Shown here piece after piece: positions 36,180 through 45,323 of a stretch of 64,000 nt of DNA. A program made the position numbers and the translations under genes. The stretch is from NCBI RefSeq assembly GCF_009805585.1, contig NZ_VHIN01000005.1, positions 124,001 through 188,000 of the forward strand. The letters are read 5' to 3'. Numbering within the stretch: position 1 is the first letter of the stretch; the number at the start of each line of letters is the position of its first letter. A model generated the notes under the pieces. The model searched no databases, was not told where the DNA came from, and was given only the letters and a program-made list of their open reading frames with translations. The DNA comes from Glutamicibacter sp. JC586. GTDB taxonomy: Bacteria > Actinomycetota > Actinomycetes > Actinomycetales > Micrococcaceae.

Positions 36180-36250
36180 TTTTCAGCTGCTCGCAGCTGA
36201 AAGTAATGGGCTGGTCCCAGGAATTTGTTTCCTAGGACCAGCCCATTTCT
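36180..36250 (+). terminator. Double hairpin after fabF
   Basis: A first palindrome TTTCAGCTGC..GCAGCTGAAA (36181-36202) is followed by arms AATGGGCTGGTCC (36205-36217) and GGACCAGCCCATT (36235-36247) ending in TTTC. Confidence 0.8.
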
Positions 36251-36359
36251 GGTTTAAGCGCCTGGTCGCATTTCCAGTAGAGTCGGGTGCTAGTCTTTGC
36301 ATGAAGCCATATTTTCGTTCTCGCTCGGGCCACCGATCGCCCACCTAGGAGCTTTCACC

Positions 36360-36935
36360 ATGCGCCAGCTTATTGCGACCTCGTTCATATCCCTTGATGG
36401 CGTTGTTGAAGCGCCCGGCGGAGAACCGGGGTATCACAATGCCGGTTGGACCATGAACAGTGTTGAGTTCGACCCTTCAGCCTACGAGCTCAAAGGCACT
36501 GAACAATCTGAGGCCAGCGCCATGCTCCTTGGTCGCGTGAGCTACCAAGCGTTTGCCCCGGTGTGGCCAACTATGGACGAACAATTTCCCATGTACAACG
36601 CCATGCCAAAATATGTGCTCTCCTCCACCCTGACCAAAAGTGACCTGGTAGATAATTGGGGGGAGACCACCATTTTGCGATCCATCGCCGACGTGGCACG
36701 GTTGCGGGCCGGCGAGGGTGGCGCGATCAGCATCCACGGCTCTGCCACCTTAGTGCGTTCGCTCCAGGAACATCAGTTGATCGACCGGTACAACCTTTTG
36801 GTCTTCCCGGTTTTGCTCGGCTCAGGTAAAAGGCTGTTCACCCAAGAGACCTTGGACGCTCAGAAACTTACGCTCATTGACTCTCAGGTCTATTCAAACG
36901 GCATTCAGAAAAACGTCTTCGACGTCATTCGATAG
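36360..36935 (+). CDS. Dihydrofolate reductase family (RibD C-terminal domain) protein
   Basis: 191 residues of the RibD_C/YyaP-YwjB family: MRQLIATSFISLDGVVEAPGG, AMLLGRVSYQAFAPVWPT, KYVLSSTLTK, ISIHGSATLVRSLQEHQLID and FPVLLGSGKRLF. It is a stand-alone reductase domain; the substrate is unknown and a folate or flavin precursor role is not established. ATG at 36360 lies behind TAGGAG. The VOC gene next door is convergent, ending nine bases away. Confidence 0.87.
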   Translation: MRQLIATSFISLDGVVEAPGGEPGYHNAGWTMNSVEFDPSAYELKGTEQSEASAMLLGRVSYQAFAPVWPTMDEQFPMYNAMPKYVLSSTLTKSDLVDNWGETTILRSIADVARLRAGEGGAISIHGSATLVRSLQEHQLIDRYNLLVFPVLLGSGKRLFTQETLDAQKLTLIDSQVYSNGIQKNVFDVIR

Positions 36936-36943
36936 CTCAGGAA

Positions 36944-37330
36944 TTACCCGCTGAACGGTAGGTAGGGCTTGGTCAATAGTTCGAGATAGTGTCCCGAAGG
37001 ATCCAATAGATACACACCCCGTCCCCCATGCTCATGGTTGATCATCCCCGGCTGCTTTCTCTGTGGGTCGGCCCAGTGCTCGAGGCCGGCGTCACAGATT
37101 TTTCGGTAGGCCCGATCAAAATGATCCTCGCTGAGTAAAAATGCGTAGTGTTGTGGCGGAAATTCGATGGGTGGCGTCGCAAATTGCAACATCACTCCAC
37201 CGTCAAGACTGATGTTACTAAACGGGCCCCACCCCGGCTCAGAATGAGCTTCAAGCAGATCCAGATAGAACTCGGCCATCTGAACCGTGTTGGTTGAGGC
37301 AATAATTGTGTGGTTAAACTGTGCGGTCAT
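36944..37330 (-). CDS. VOC family protein
   Basis: 128 residues, single VOC domain. Metal-type positions are HTIIAST (His), HYAFLLSEDHF in the middle and GVYLLDPSGHYLELLTKPY with the terminal Glu. ATG at 37330 follows GGGGAG. Function not assignable beyond the superfamily; not alike in sequence to the other two VOC proteins of this window. Confidence 0.8.
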   Translation of the reverse strand: MTAQFNHTIIASTNTVQMAEFYLDLLEAHSEPGWGPFSNISLDGGVMLQFATPPIEFPPQHYAFLLSEDHFDRAYRKICDAGLEHWADPQRKQPGMINHEHGGRGVYLLDPSGHYLELLTKPYLPFSG

Positions 37331-37519
37331 TTCTCCCCTTAAGGTCTTAAGTGTCCAACATTTCGAGCGTTGGGCCACGGGGAGGCGCGCGAATCAGGTA
37401 ACGACCAGATGGCCGTTCCGGGAATGGCTGCTTGCAGCCTGACTGGTCTTCATCGCCACCAAGCCTAGCATCATCTGTCCTCTAGCCAAGTGTCATGAAC
37501 ACCAGCGGGTTTAAACCGA

Positions 37520-37546
37520 CTTCGGGACCCCGATGGGATCCCGAAG
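37520..37546 (-). terminator. Hairpin downstream of the DUF3145 gene
   Basis: Arms CTTCGGGACCC (37520-37530) and GGGATCCCGAAG (37535-37546) with small internal irregularity; only a short T stretch follows on the minus strand. The remaining part of this 295-base gap shows nothing else. Confidence 0.45.
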
Positions 37547-37625
37547 CCTTGGGTAACAACCGGCGCACCACCGCCGATTCACTGGATGCAGTCGAAAACT
37601 CACCCAGAGACTTAATAACCAGTAG

Positions 37626-38129
37626 TTATACCACCTGGTTGAGCCATCGAACTGGGGCCTCGTCCCCAGCATGGCGGAAGGGTTCAAGTTCTTCATCCCA
37701 GGCTTCGCCGAGAGCGACGGACATCTCCTGGTAGAAGATTGATGGGTTGCCATCGCCTTTTTCATAGGCCCAGCGGATTCGTTCTTCGCTGACCACGATG
37801 TTGCCCACTACATCTACCGTTGCGTGAAAAATTCCGAGATCAGGAGTGACCGACCAACGGCTTCCGTCCGCGCCTGGGCTGGGATCCTCGGTGATTTCAA
37901 AACGTAGGTGCTGCCAACCGTGCATCTCGCTGGTGAGCAGCGCGCCGGTGCCTTGGGGTCCAACCCACTCAATTTCGGCGCGACAAAATCCGGGTGCCAC
38001 TTGCTGTTCGGTCCAGTCCATCTTGACCGGCGTTCCTAGCACGGACCCAATTGCCCATTCCAGATGTGGGCATAGCGCTGCAGGGGCGGAATGTACAAAT
38101 ATCACGCCTCTGGTCATCGGTGCAGACAT
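37626..38129 (-). CDS. DUF3145 domain-containing protein
   Basis: 167 residues, matching the actinobacterial DUF3145 family over its whole length (TRGVIFVHSAPAALCPHLEWA, EWVGPQGTGALLTSEMHGWQ, RWAYEKGDGNPSIFYQE motifs). No function is known, but the gene is a frequent neighbour of the fab cluster in actinobacteria, as here. Monocistronic on the opposite strand. Confidence 0.88.
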   Translation of the reverse strand: MSAPMTRGVIFVHSAPAALCPHLEWAIGSVLGTPVKMDWTEQQVAPGFCRAEIEWVGPQGTGALLTSEMHGWQHLRFEITEDPSPGADGSRWSVTPDLGIFHATVDVVGNIVVSEERIRWAYEKGDGNPSIFYQEMSVALGEAWDEELEPFRHAGDEAPVRWLNQVV

Positions 38130-38271
38130 GCCATCCTCCGTTACGGTGTTGATCGTCTTCCCCTACGTCAACATCGATCCGGTGTCATCGCCTTCCGATA
38201 GTTCTATTTTGCCCGATGAAGGGCACTTTTCGCCACCCGAGAAGCAAACTTTCCAGAAAACTACCAATTAG

Positions 38272-39285
38272 TCAGGCGCGCGGATGGGCCTGGCGATAAC
38301 TCTGACGCAACCGGTCCACCGAAACGTGGGTGTAGAGCTGAGTGGTGGCCAAGGATGCATGACCAAGAAATTCTTGCACCGCTCTGAGATCCGCGCCACC
38401 ATCCAAAAGGTGCGTGGCCACGGTATGACGAAGTGCGTGCGGACCGCTGGCCGAGGTGTCCCCCAAGGATTTTAGCGCCGTGGCAATGACGCCTCGAGCT
38501 TGCCTGACATTCAGCCGCCCGCCGCGTACCCCAACGAGCAAGGCATCCTGAGCCTGATCGGATGCTAGAACACGCCTATGAGAGCGAATCCAATCTACGA
38601 TGACCCTTTCAGCAGGTTTACCAAAAGGAACCATCCGCTCCTTGTTGCCTTTACCCAATACCTTCAGTGTCCGTCGTTCAAAATCAATGTCGGCAATATC
38701 CAGCGCCACGAGCTCACTAATGCGCAGCCCAGAAGCGTAGAGCAACTCCGCAATAACTTTGTCGCGGGCACCTACGGCCAAGGCTGTGACATCATTCTTT
38801 TCGGGTTCTGCCTGATCCGTAGCAGTTGTAGAAGCCGAATCGACCTGTGATGGGTGCTGGTTCAATTCCGGCGACAAAAGCCGATCGATCTGGCTTGGCT
38901 GAAGCACATGAGGCAGGCGACGTTCCTTTTTGGGTGCAGCCAACCGCAACGCAGGGTCCGTTTCCACCAATTTATGTTTCAGCGCCCAAGCGAAAAAGTT
39001 CTTCACAGCAGAGATTCGACGCGCCATGGTGGTACGTGAAATCTGAGAATCGTGAAGGTAGGCGAGCCAGTCCCGCAGCATGTCCACCGAGATCTGCTTT
39101 AACGTTGGATCCCCGCCGTGGTCTTTGAGGTACTGCCCCAAATTGCGCAGGTCAACGTCGTAGGCCCGCAACGTGTTCTCGCTACGGCCACGTTCGAGCT
39201 GCAGGAATTGAAGATAGTCAGCAACAGGTTCGGCGAATTTTGCCGAAAAGCCGGTTGGTCCATCGGTGGCTGGATCTTGCTTCAT
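38272..39285 (-). CDS. xerC: Site-specific tyrosine recombinase XerC
   Basis: 337 residues. N-terminal core-binding SAM-like domain (LERGRSENTLRAYDVDL) and C-terminal catalytic domain with ASGLRISELVAL (first Arg), GKGNKER (Lys), HALRHTVATH (His and Arg) and GHASLATTQLYTH (His and nucleophile Tyr). Resolves chromosome dimers with XerD. A loop of about 30 residues rich in S/T/Q (near residues 150-180) is inserted between the two domains compared with usual XerC. Last gene of the lepB-to-xerC block. Confidence 0.92.
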   Translation of the reverse strand: MKQDPATDGPTGFSAKFAEPVADYLQFLQLERGRSENTLRAYDVDLRNLGQYLKDHGGDPTLKQISVDMLRDWLAYLHDSQISRTTMARRISAVKNFFAWALKHKLVETDPALRLAAPKKERRLPHVLQPSQIDRLLSPELNQHPSQVDSASTTATDQAEPEKNDVTALAVGARDKVIAELLYASGLRISELVALDIADIDFERRTLKVLGKGNKERMVPFGKPAERVIVDWIRSHRRVLASDQAQDALLVGVRGGRLNVRQARGVIATALKSLGDTSASGPHALRHTVATHLLDGGADLRAVQEFLGHASLATTQLYTHVSVDRLRQSYRQAHPRA

Positions 39286-39341
39286 CACCACCGAGCTTAC
39301 CGGAATTCGACCAGATCCAGGCTCAGCAAGCCAGTACCGCG

Positions 39342-40586
39342 CTAGCTACCCTGATGCACCAGTTTCCACGTCATGCCGTCGGTACTGGCCATTCCCAGAG
39401 CTTCGAGCCGGCCCACTGCCTGCAAGGTTTGGATCACCGGAACGCCACTACGCGCCGAGATTTCATCGATGACGATGCCCCGAGCAAAGGACATGCAGTC
39501 ATAAACCATGCCTTCATTCCGGCCCAACCGATCTGTCGGTCGTTCCATACCGGATTGCTCCACATCTGGCTGTGGCGTTTGTTCGGCCCCAACTAGTTGC
39601 AAAGCTTCCTGCGGGCTAGTGAGCAGGGCGGCGCTGCCTTCAGCTATCAGGCGATGACAGCCAGCCGAGTTAGGGGCGAATACGCTGCCCGGAACCGCTG
39701 CTACTTCGCGGTTCAATTCCACCGCGTGGCTGACCGTATTCAACGCCCCGGACCGATGCCTGGCCTCCGTGACGATGACCAGTCGGCTCAACGCAGCGAT
39801 AATACGGTTGCGGTTCAGGAATCTGAAACGTGCCGAGGTGGTCCCCGGGGGTACCTCGGAGAGCAAGACACCGCGGAGGATCACTTGGTTGAGAAGGTTG
39901 CTGTTTCCCGAAGGGTAGAGCCGATCGATCCCACCGGCCATTACCGCAATGGTCGGCGGGTTGGACTGGTTCCATTCGGCGACGCTCAACGCGGCGCGAT
40001 GAGCGCTTGCATCAATTCCATAGGCACCACCCGAAACAATGGTGTACCCACGCAATGCCAATGTGCGGGAAAGGTCAAAGGTCACTTGGTCGCCATACTC
40101 ACTTGCATCGCGTGACCCGACGATGGCCACGTTGCGCGTCAGGTCTTGGCCGGAAAGTAGTTGCGGGTTTTTCGCCCTCCACCATAGGCACATCGGTCGC
40201 CCAAGATTTAGCTCATTGAGCTGCTCAGGCCAGCCAGGGTCGGTATTCAGCAGCAATCCCCCACCATTTCGACTCGCCGTGTCCAAAGCCGCTTGTGGGT
40301 TAGCTAAGGGCAGGCGCTTACGCCAACGGGTCAATGCAACTTTGAGGTCTTGAGCCATATTTGATGAGGGCTTAAACCCGAGAATGTCATCAACCTGGCC
40401 TTTCAGTCCCTGTGGCACGTGGTCTTGGCATTTCACCAAATCCAGCAGTTCAACCGGGCTCATCAATTCCAACAGCGCGTTAGAAGTAAAGTCATTGGGC
40501 TCGATGAGCTGATTGAGGTGCGCCATGACCAACCGCTCTTGAGAGACATTGGTGAGCGCTGTGCGAGTCATCTGGTTGCGTAACAT
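39342..40586 (-). CDS. dprA: DNA-processing protein DprA
   Basis: 414 residues. Binds single-stranded DNA and loads RecA in transformation. Rossmann-like core: VAIVGSRDASEYGD, YTIVSGGAYGIDASAHRAAL, GGIDRLYPSGN, LSEVPPGTTSARFRFLNRNRIIAALSRLVIVTEA in motif order. N-terminal SAM-like region and a C-terminal winged helix (residues about 345-410). ATG at 40586 is used, with TTG just before it. Sits ten bases downstream of comM. Confidence 0.93.
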   Translation of the reverse strand: MLRNQMTRTALTNVSQERLVMAHLNQLIEPNDFTSNALLELMSPVELLDLVKCQDHVPQGLKGQVDDILGFKPSSNMAQDLKVALTRWRKRLPLANPQAALDTASRNGGGLLLNTDPGWPEQLNELNLGRPMCLWWRAKNPQLLSGQDLTRNVAIVGSRDASEYGDQVTFDLSRTLALRGYTIVSGGAYGIDASAHRAALSVAEWNQSNPPTIAVMAGGIDRLYPSGNSNLLNQVILRGVLLSEVPPGTTSARFRFLNRNRIIAALSRLVIVTEARHRSGALNTVSHAVELNREVAAVPGSVFAPNSAGCHRLIAEGSAALLTSPQEALQLVGAEQTPQPDVEQSGMERPTDRLGRNEGMVYDCMSFARGIVIDEISARSGVPVIQTLQAVGRLEALGMASTDGMTWKLVHQGS

Positions 40587-40596
40587 CAAGAAGGTC

Positions 40597-42162
40597 CTAA
40601 CTGTTTTCTAGGCTTTGGCGCAGATGCGCGGCAATCGCTAAATCGTCATCGGTGGGTGCGGCATGATTTTGCTGATCCGCAACGGTCCACGCCACACGTA
40701 AAAGCCGATGGATTCCGCGAGCCGAGAGCCCCCGCCGCGTCGCCAGCTCTTCTAAGGCCCGCTGAGTTTTGGTCGGATATTTCAGTTCTTGACGCAATAC
40801 TTGGGTGGGGATCTGCGCGTTACAGCTCACGCCGAAACGTTCAAGACGACCCTGGCTGCGTTCTCGGGTGGCCAGCACTCGTTCTCGTACCCTCGCGCTG
40901 GACTCGTTTGGGGTGTTGTGCAGTAGTTGGGATTGCGACACTGGATTAACCCGTACTTGTAGATCTACTCGGTCAAGGATCGGGCCCGAGAGCCGGGCAA
41001 AATAGCGACGACGGGCCATCGGGGTACAGGTACAGCTGGTCCCAGTGCCATAGTTACGGCCGCATGGACACGGATTGGAGGCCAACACCAACTGAAAGCG
41101 AGCGGGTAAACGTTGATGGCCTTTAGCTCTGGCCAAGTTGATAAAACCTTCTTCGATGGGTTGTCGCAAGGCGTCAAGTACACCGGAATTAAACTGGGCC
41201 GCTTCGTCGAGAAAGAGGATTCCTTGATGGGCGCGGGTGATGGCACCTGGAACCAGCTGGGAGGTGCCACCGCCGATCAGCGCCGAGAGTGAAGCGGTGT
41301 GGTGCGGGGCAATAAACGGTGGGGTGCGTTGCAGGGCTGTCATCTCTTTCAACGCACCCTGGGTGATTGAGTTCACGGCGGTCGCTTCTAGCGCCTGTTG
41401 GTCATCTAGTGGCGGCATGATGGTGGGCAGACATTTGGCGAGCATCGTTTTTCCGGCGCCAGCTGGACCAACCATGATCAGGTGGTGCCCTCCGGCCGCA
41501 GCAAGTTCTAACGCGAGTCTGGCCTCGTTTTGCCCATTGACCAGTTCCAAGTCCGCGTCGTCAGCTTGGGCGCCAGAAACAGCACTGCGGTTTTGTTCTG
41601 TCACCAAGCTCGGAGCCAGGCGTGGATGGTGTAAATAGGTGCTCAACACTTCTCGCGGTGCACCACAATATTCGAGCACCTGGCCTAGGTGTTGTGCCGA
41701 AATCACCTGGATGCCGGGGACGAGACGAGCTTCTTGGGCATTTGCCTCGGCGACAATGACACGTTCAAGGCCTCGGTCTTTAGCGAGTTGGACCGCGGGT
41801 AGGACCCCTGGTACCGGGCGCAGGGTTCCATCCAAGCCAAGTTCGGCCAAGTACAACGTGGTGGGGCTGGTGACTATTTGTTGATCTGCGGCCAATGCGG
41901 CGGTGAGGATCGCAAGGTCAAAGCCCGAACCATATTTGGGCAACGTGGCCGGGGTCAGATTCACCGTGAGCTTGCGGTTAGCCAGTGGAATTCCGGTGTT
42001 ACGGGCGGCCGCTTTGATGCGTTCGCGCGCTTCATTCAGGCAGGCATCGGGAAGACCCAAGATGATGAACCCGGGGATTCCGTTCCCCAGGTCGGCTTCC
42101 ACTTCAATCAACGAGAGATTAACTCCGTGGATGGCCACAGCGCTGGTGCGGGCGGTACTCAT
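40597..42162 (-). CDS. comM: ComM/YifB-type Mg-chelatase-like AAA ATPase
   Basis: 521 residues. N-terminal ChlI/lon-like domain (MSTARTSAVAIHGVNLSLIEVEADLG-type start), AAA module with Walker A GPAGAGKTMLAK and Walker B ILFLDEAAQF, and the cysteine cluster NPCPCGRNYGTGTSCTC. ComM is a branch-migration helicase in natural transformation in some bacteria; in actinobacteria the role is not tested. Overlaps yraN (ATGA) and leads into dprA. Confidence 0.92.
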   Translation of the reverse strand: MSTARTSAVAIHGVNLSLIEVEADLGNGIPGFIILGLPDACLNEARERIKAAARNTGIPLANRKLTVNLTPATLPKYGSGFDLAILTAALAADQQIVTSPTTLYLAELGLDGTLRPVPGVLPAVQLAKDRGLERVIVAEANAQEARLVPGIQVISAQHLGQVLEYCGAPREVLSTYLHHPRLAPSLVTEQNRSAVSGAQADDADLELVNGQNEARLALELAAAGGHHLIMVGPAGAGKTMLAKCLPTIMPPLDDQQALEATAVNSITQGALKEMTALQRTPPFIAPHHTASLSALIGGGTSQLVPGAITRAHQGILFLDEAAQFNSGVLDALRQPIEEGFINLARAKGHQRLPARFQLVLASNPCPCGRNYGTGTSCTCTPMARRRYFARLSGPILDRVDLQVRVNPVSQSQLLHNTPNESSARVRERVLATRERSQGRLERFGVSCNAQIPTQVLRQELKYPTKTQRALEELATRRGLSARGIHRLLRVAWTVADQQNHAAPTDDDLAIAAHLRQSLENS

Positions 42163-42521
42163 GCCTGCACCGAGGTGTGCAGTTGGAAACGGAATTGATC
42201 GCCCACCGGGTACACCTCAACGATGTCGATACGCGGCTGGGCGATGAAAATCCGGTGCGCTTGGGCCCAGAGGATCAGCAATTTGTACAGGCGACGATAC
42301 TTTTGCGCGTTGATCGCATCAAATCCGGTACCGAAACGCTGCGAGGACCTGGTCTTGACCTCAATAGCCACAATCTGCCCGTTGCTGGCCCTAGCCACCG
42401 CGTCGAGCTCGCCGGCCGAACAGCGCCAGTTGCGGTCAAGAATCTGGTACTGGTTAGCGCTGAGGTACTGTGCGGCGGCGGTTTCTCCGGCCGCACCTAA
42501 TCGCTGTGCAGCAGTGCGCAT
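42159..42521 (-). CDS. yraN: YraN family endonuclease-like protein
   Basis: 120 residues, UPF0102 family with a PD-(D/E)xK-type fold: LGAAGETAAAQYL, WRCSAGELDAVARA (Glu, Asp) and IVAIEVKTRSS (ExK). Function unproven. ATG at 42521 behind AAGGAG is chosen over an upstream frame. Its end overlaps the comM start. Confidence 0.9.
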   Translation of the reverse strand: MRTAAQRLGAAGETAAAQYLSANQYQILDRNWRCSAGELDAVARASNGQIVAIEVKTRSSQRFGTGFDAINAQKYRRLYKLLILWAQAHRIFIAQPRIDIVEVYPVGDQFRFQLHTSVQA

Positions 42522-42633
42522 GATCGCTCCTTGATGTTCGAACTCTTGGTTCAAACATCTTGCAGGCGATCGGGTACGGATCTGGGAACACGGGAGCGAA
42601 CTGTGGATTACTCACAGCAGCGGCACAGCGTGA

Positions 42634-42954
42634 TTAGGAGTCGATGCCCTCTTTGGGGATCTCAATCTCGTCACGGTTCAGCTCTTCGACGTTGACGTCC
42701 TTGAAGGTGAGCACCTTAACCGCCTTCACAAAGCGGCCCTGCCGGTAAATATCCCACACCCATGCGTCGGTAAGGGTCAATTCGAAGTACACCTCGCCGG
42801 CATTGCTCAGGGTTTTCACGTCCACCTGATTGGCCAGATAGAAGCGTCGCTCGGTTTCAACCACATAATTAAAGAGCCCCACCACGGTTTTGTACTCGCG
42901 GTACAGCTGTAGTTCCATATCGGACTCGTAATTTTCCAGGTCGTCGCCAGCCAT
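42634..42954 (-). CDS. DUF2469 domain-containing protein
   Basis: 106 residues. The family core (EDLENYESDMELQLYREY-like, NYVVETERRFYLANQV, YFELTLTDAWVWDIYR) is complete. It is an actinobacterial protein of unknown function always near rnhB. The ATG overlaps the rnhB stop (ATGA), so it is translationally coupled. Confidence 0.9.
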   Translation of the reverse strand: MAGDDLENYESDMELQLYREYKTVVGLFNYVVETERRFYLANQVDVKTLSNAGEVYFELTLTDAWVWDIYRQGRFVKAVKVLTFKDVNVEELNRDEIEIPKEGIDS

Positions 42955-43691
42955 CACTTTGCTTTCTTTGTTGTGGCTTCACCTTGGGCCGTATTGGCCT
43001 GCGAAGTCAAGTTCCAACTCTTACGATGGTAGTCGCAGGGTCCTTGGTGCTCGATCGCCGCACGATGGGCAGCGGTGGCATAACCCTTGTTGATCTCCCA
43101 GCCGAAGCTTGGATGTTCACCGGCCAACTCGACCATAATCTGATCACGCTCGACCTTGGCCAGGATGGAAGCCGCGGCGATTGCTTGGCAGATCATGTCG
43201 CCCTTGATGATGGTCTTCACCGGTACATGCAATCCCACCGACTCTCGATCGTCGGCTAAAAGGTCAAAGAGGTCAGCCTCTGGTGCGGTGAGCCAGTCAT
43301 AGCTGCCATCGAGCAGGATCGCTTCTGGCGCCACCGCGCTGGCCGCTGCCGCGCGGGTGCCAGCTAGTCGCAGCGCAGCGGTGACACCAAGTTCATCGAT
43401 TTCCTGCGCCGAAGCGTGCCCCACACCGTAGCCCACGACCCATTCGTGCACCTGTGGCACCAATTGAACTCTGACTTCTGGGCGGAGCAGTTTGGAGTCA
43501 CGAAGCTGAGGGAATTCGGTCACCGTGTGAATGTCGATCACGCTCATCCCTACGGTGATCGGCCCGGCTAGCGCACCGCGCCCCACCTCGTCGACCGCGC
43601 CGATGAAACGTGCCCCGTGATGTGCGGCTAAGGCGCGTTCATGTTCGAGCGTGGTGGGCTGATTTTTCGCCTGAGTTTTGGCTGCTGGCAC
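42954..43691 (-). CDS. rnhB: Ribonuclease HII
   Basis: 245 residues. Removes ribonucleotides from DNA-RNA hybrids. Signature IGAVDEVGRGALAGPI (first acidic residues), then DSKLL, LDGSYDWL and KGDMICQAIAAASILAKVERD. The GTG at 43691, one base past the lepB stop, is the logical start: the frame is open much further but only as an overlap with lepB. Confidence 0.93.
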   Translation of the reverse strand: MPAAKTQAKNQPTTLEHERALAAHHGARFIGAVDEVGRGALAGPITVGMSVIDIHTVTEFPQLRDSKLLRPEVRVQLVPQVHEWVVGYGVGHASAQEIDELGVTAALRLAGTRAAAASAVAPEAILLDGSYDWLTAPEADLFDLLADDRESVGLHVPVKTIIKGDMICQAIAAASILAKVERDQIMVELAGEHPSFGWEINKGYATAAHRAAIEHQGPCDYHRKSWNLTSQANTAQGEATTKKAK

Positions 43692-43692
43692 G

Positions 43693-44418
43693 CTATTTGG
43701 CCGTCGGTGCGGGAACGTTGGCGAAGACTTCTTCGTGCGAATCCACGGTGCCCCAACGCGAGACAGGCCAGGAGATAATCGACGCGCGCCCGGCGACCGA
43801 ATCCATGTCGACAAAACCACCCTGGATGTCCGTGTGGAAGCGCGAGTCAGCACTGGCAGCACGATGATCGCCCATCACCCAAATTTTTCCTTCAGGCACC
43901 GTGACGGAGAATTCCATATCAGAGGGCTTATTGCCACTGTAAATGTAGGGCTCGTCAATCGCTTCCCCATTGACTTTCAACTTGCCGACGGCAGCGTCGT
44001 ATTCAACAGTGTCCCCCGGCATGCCGATGAGGCGTTTGACGAGGTACTGTTCGTCAGCAGCAGGCAGGATACCAACGAAGGAAAGAACATTTTGGAAGGC
44101 GGAAGGTGCTTGTTCAAGCGGTGGCAGCCATCCCAAGTCATCGCGGAAGACCACCACGTCGCCACGCTCAAGCTCAAAGGGGCCGGGGACCATCAGATTG
44201 GCGAAGATCCTGTCGTTGACCTCCAAAGTATGTTCCATGGAGCCCGACGGAATGTAATAGGCGCGGAAGAAGAAGGTCTTGATCACAAACGAGAGCAGCA
44301 GTGCGATCACTACGATGATGACGATTTCGCGGGCGAAGCGCCATAACTTGTATACCGGTCCCGGTTCGCGGGGATTTTCAGCTGGTGCGGCGCTCACAGT
44401 TTGATTGGTACCTTCCAT
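43693..44418 (-). CDS. lepB: Signal peptidase I (first copy)
   Basis: 241 residues. One N-terminal membrane helix (about 31-50), then the S26 catalytic parts: Ser60 in YIPSGSMEHTL, Lys128 in YLVKRLIGMPGD and MGDHRAASADSR. Cleaves signal peptides at the membrane outside. It starts the rnhB-DUF2469-yraN-comM-dprA-xerC series. The second lepB copy is 3.6 kb away, separated by a protease cassette. Confidence 0.94.
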   Translation of the reverse strand: MEGTNQTVSAAPAENPREPGPVYKLWRFAREIVIIVVIALLLSFVIKTFFFRAYYIPSGSMEHTLEVNDRIFANLMVPGPFELERGDVVVFRDDLGWLPPLEQAPSAFQNVLSFVGILPAADEQYLVKRLIGMPGDTVEYDAAVGKLKVNGEAIDEPYIYSGNKPSDMEFSVTVPEGKIWVMGDHRAASADSRFHTDIQGGFVDMDSVAGRASIISWPVSRWGTVDSHEEVFANVPAPTAK

Positions 44419-44504
44419 TTTCGCGTAACATCCACCATCTTACGTGCCCCAATAGGTCCGTCTAGTCATTGGACCGTCACGGCCAGTTGCCTTATTCACG
44501 CTTG

Positions 44505-44537
44505 AACGGCCAGCCCCCGTGGGAGACTGGCCGTTAA
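44505..44537. terminator. Hairpin between lepB and the propeptide-like lipoprotein
   Basis: Arms AACGGCCAG (44505-44513) and CTGGCCGTT (44527-44535). Confidence 0.65.
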
Positions 44538-44564
44538 TGCGCCATTAGGCGGATTCTCTGCGCA

Positions 44565-45152
44565 TTATTGTGTGGCTGCCGGCGACAAGATTCCGCTACT
44601 GCCCTTATAGTCGATCGGGATATCGCCGATGGGTTTATCCGCAGCGATCAACTCTTTAACTTTGTCTAGCTGTCCTTTGTCGACGGACAGCGTGATGCCA
44701 CCGGTTTCGGGGTTGAGCATGTAGGCATGGATCGCACTGTTGATTGGGTTTTGTTGTTGTCCCTGCCAGCGCATGATTTTATTGATCGCTTCGCGCAGTT
44801 CTTCACGACTGAAGTCGACCACGTGACTGACCGCGCCGGCCTGTTCGATGGTGTTCTTCTGCGCTTCATCAGTGGTTGAGACGTGTAGCTTTCCGTCCTC
44901 AATCCAACCCTGGACATAGGCATCGCCCAATTCTTCGGAGAGCTTATCGTTGGTCTCCAGCAGTGCATTTTGGTCCACAGTTTTCTCGCTTGCGCTCTGG
45001 GAAGGTTGAGAAGATGCGCTGGATTCAGCACTGGAGGATTCCTTGGTGCCCGGATCCGCTTCCTGGCCGCAACCGGAAAGGAGTAGGCTCGCCATCAGCG
45101 CCGTCGACGCCAGTGCCAGCGGCGTACGGGAAGTCCTTGTGTTGAAGTTCAT
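44565..45152 (-). CDS. Lipoprotein resembling a free-standing S1-protease propeptide
   Basis: 195 residues. Lipoprotein signal with Cys28 (LLLSGCG), Ser-rich linker, then a domain reading LGDAYVQGWIEDGKLHVSTT, AQKNTIEQAGAVSHVVDFS and AIHAYMLNPETGGITLSVD. That pattern (Asp-Ala-Tyr..Trp-Ile-x-x-Gly-Lys-Leu, two repeated ferredoxin-like units) is what alpha-lytic/streptogrisin proteases have in their pro-domain. No protease domain follows. The neighbour on the same strand is an S1 protease with its own pro-region. A role as membrane-tethered foldase or inhibitor is an inference; a terminator separates the two genes. Confidence 0.7.
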   Translation of the reverse strand: MNFNTRTSRTPLALASTALMASLLLSGCGQEADPGTKESSSAESSASSQPSQSASEKTVDQNALLETNDKLSEELGDAYVQGWIEDGKLHVSTTDEAQKNTIEQAGAVSHVVDFSREELREAINKIMRWQGQQQNPINSAIHAYMLNPETGGITLSVDKGQLDKVKELIAADKPIGDIPIDYKGSSGILSPAATQ

Positions 45153-45247
45153 TTTTCTACCTCAGTATCTTCGCGTCACCGCGACCCGTCTAGGTTCAGG
45201 TTAACGCGCTTTTCGTAAAGCATTCGGTGAATCACATGTACATCAAC

Positions 45248-45292
45248 TAAAAATGTCCCGCTACCAATGATGAAGTAGCGGGACATTTTTAG
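45248..45292. terminator. Terminator between protease and lipoprotein genes
   Basis: Fifteen-base perfect arms (45249-45263 and 45276-45290) with A run and T run, so it ends the protease mRNA. The two genes are therefore transcribed separately. Confidence 0.92.
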
Positions 45293-45323
45293 CGGTTACG
45301 AGAACCTGCTAGTGGTTCATTCT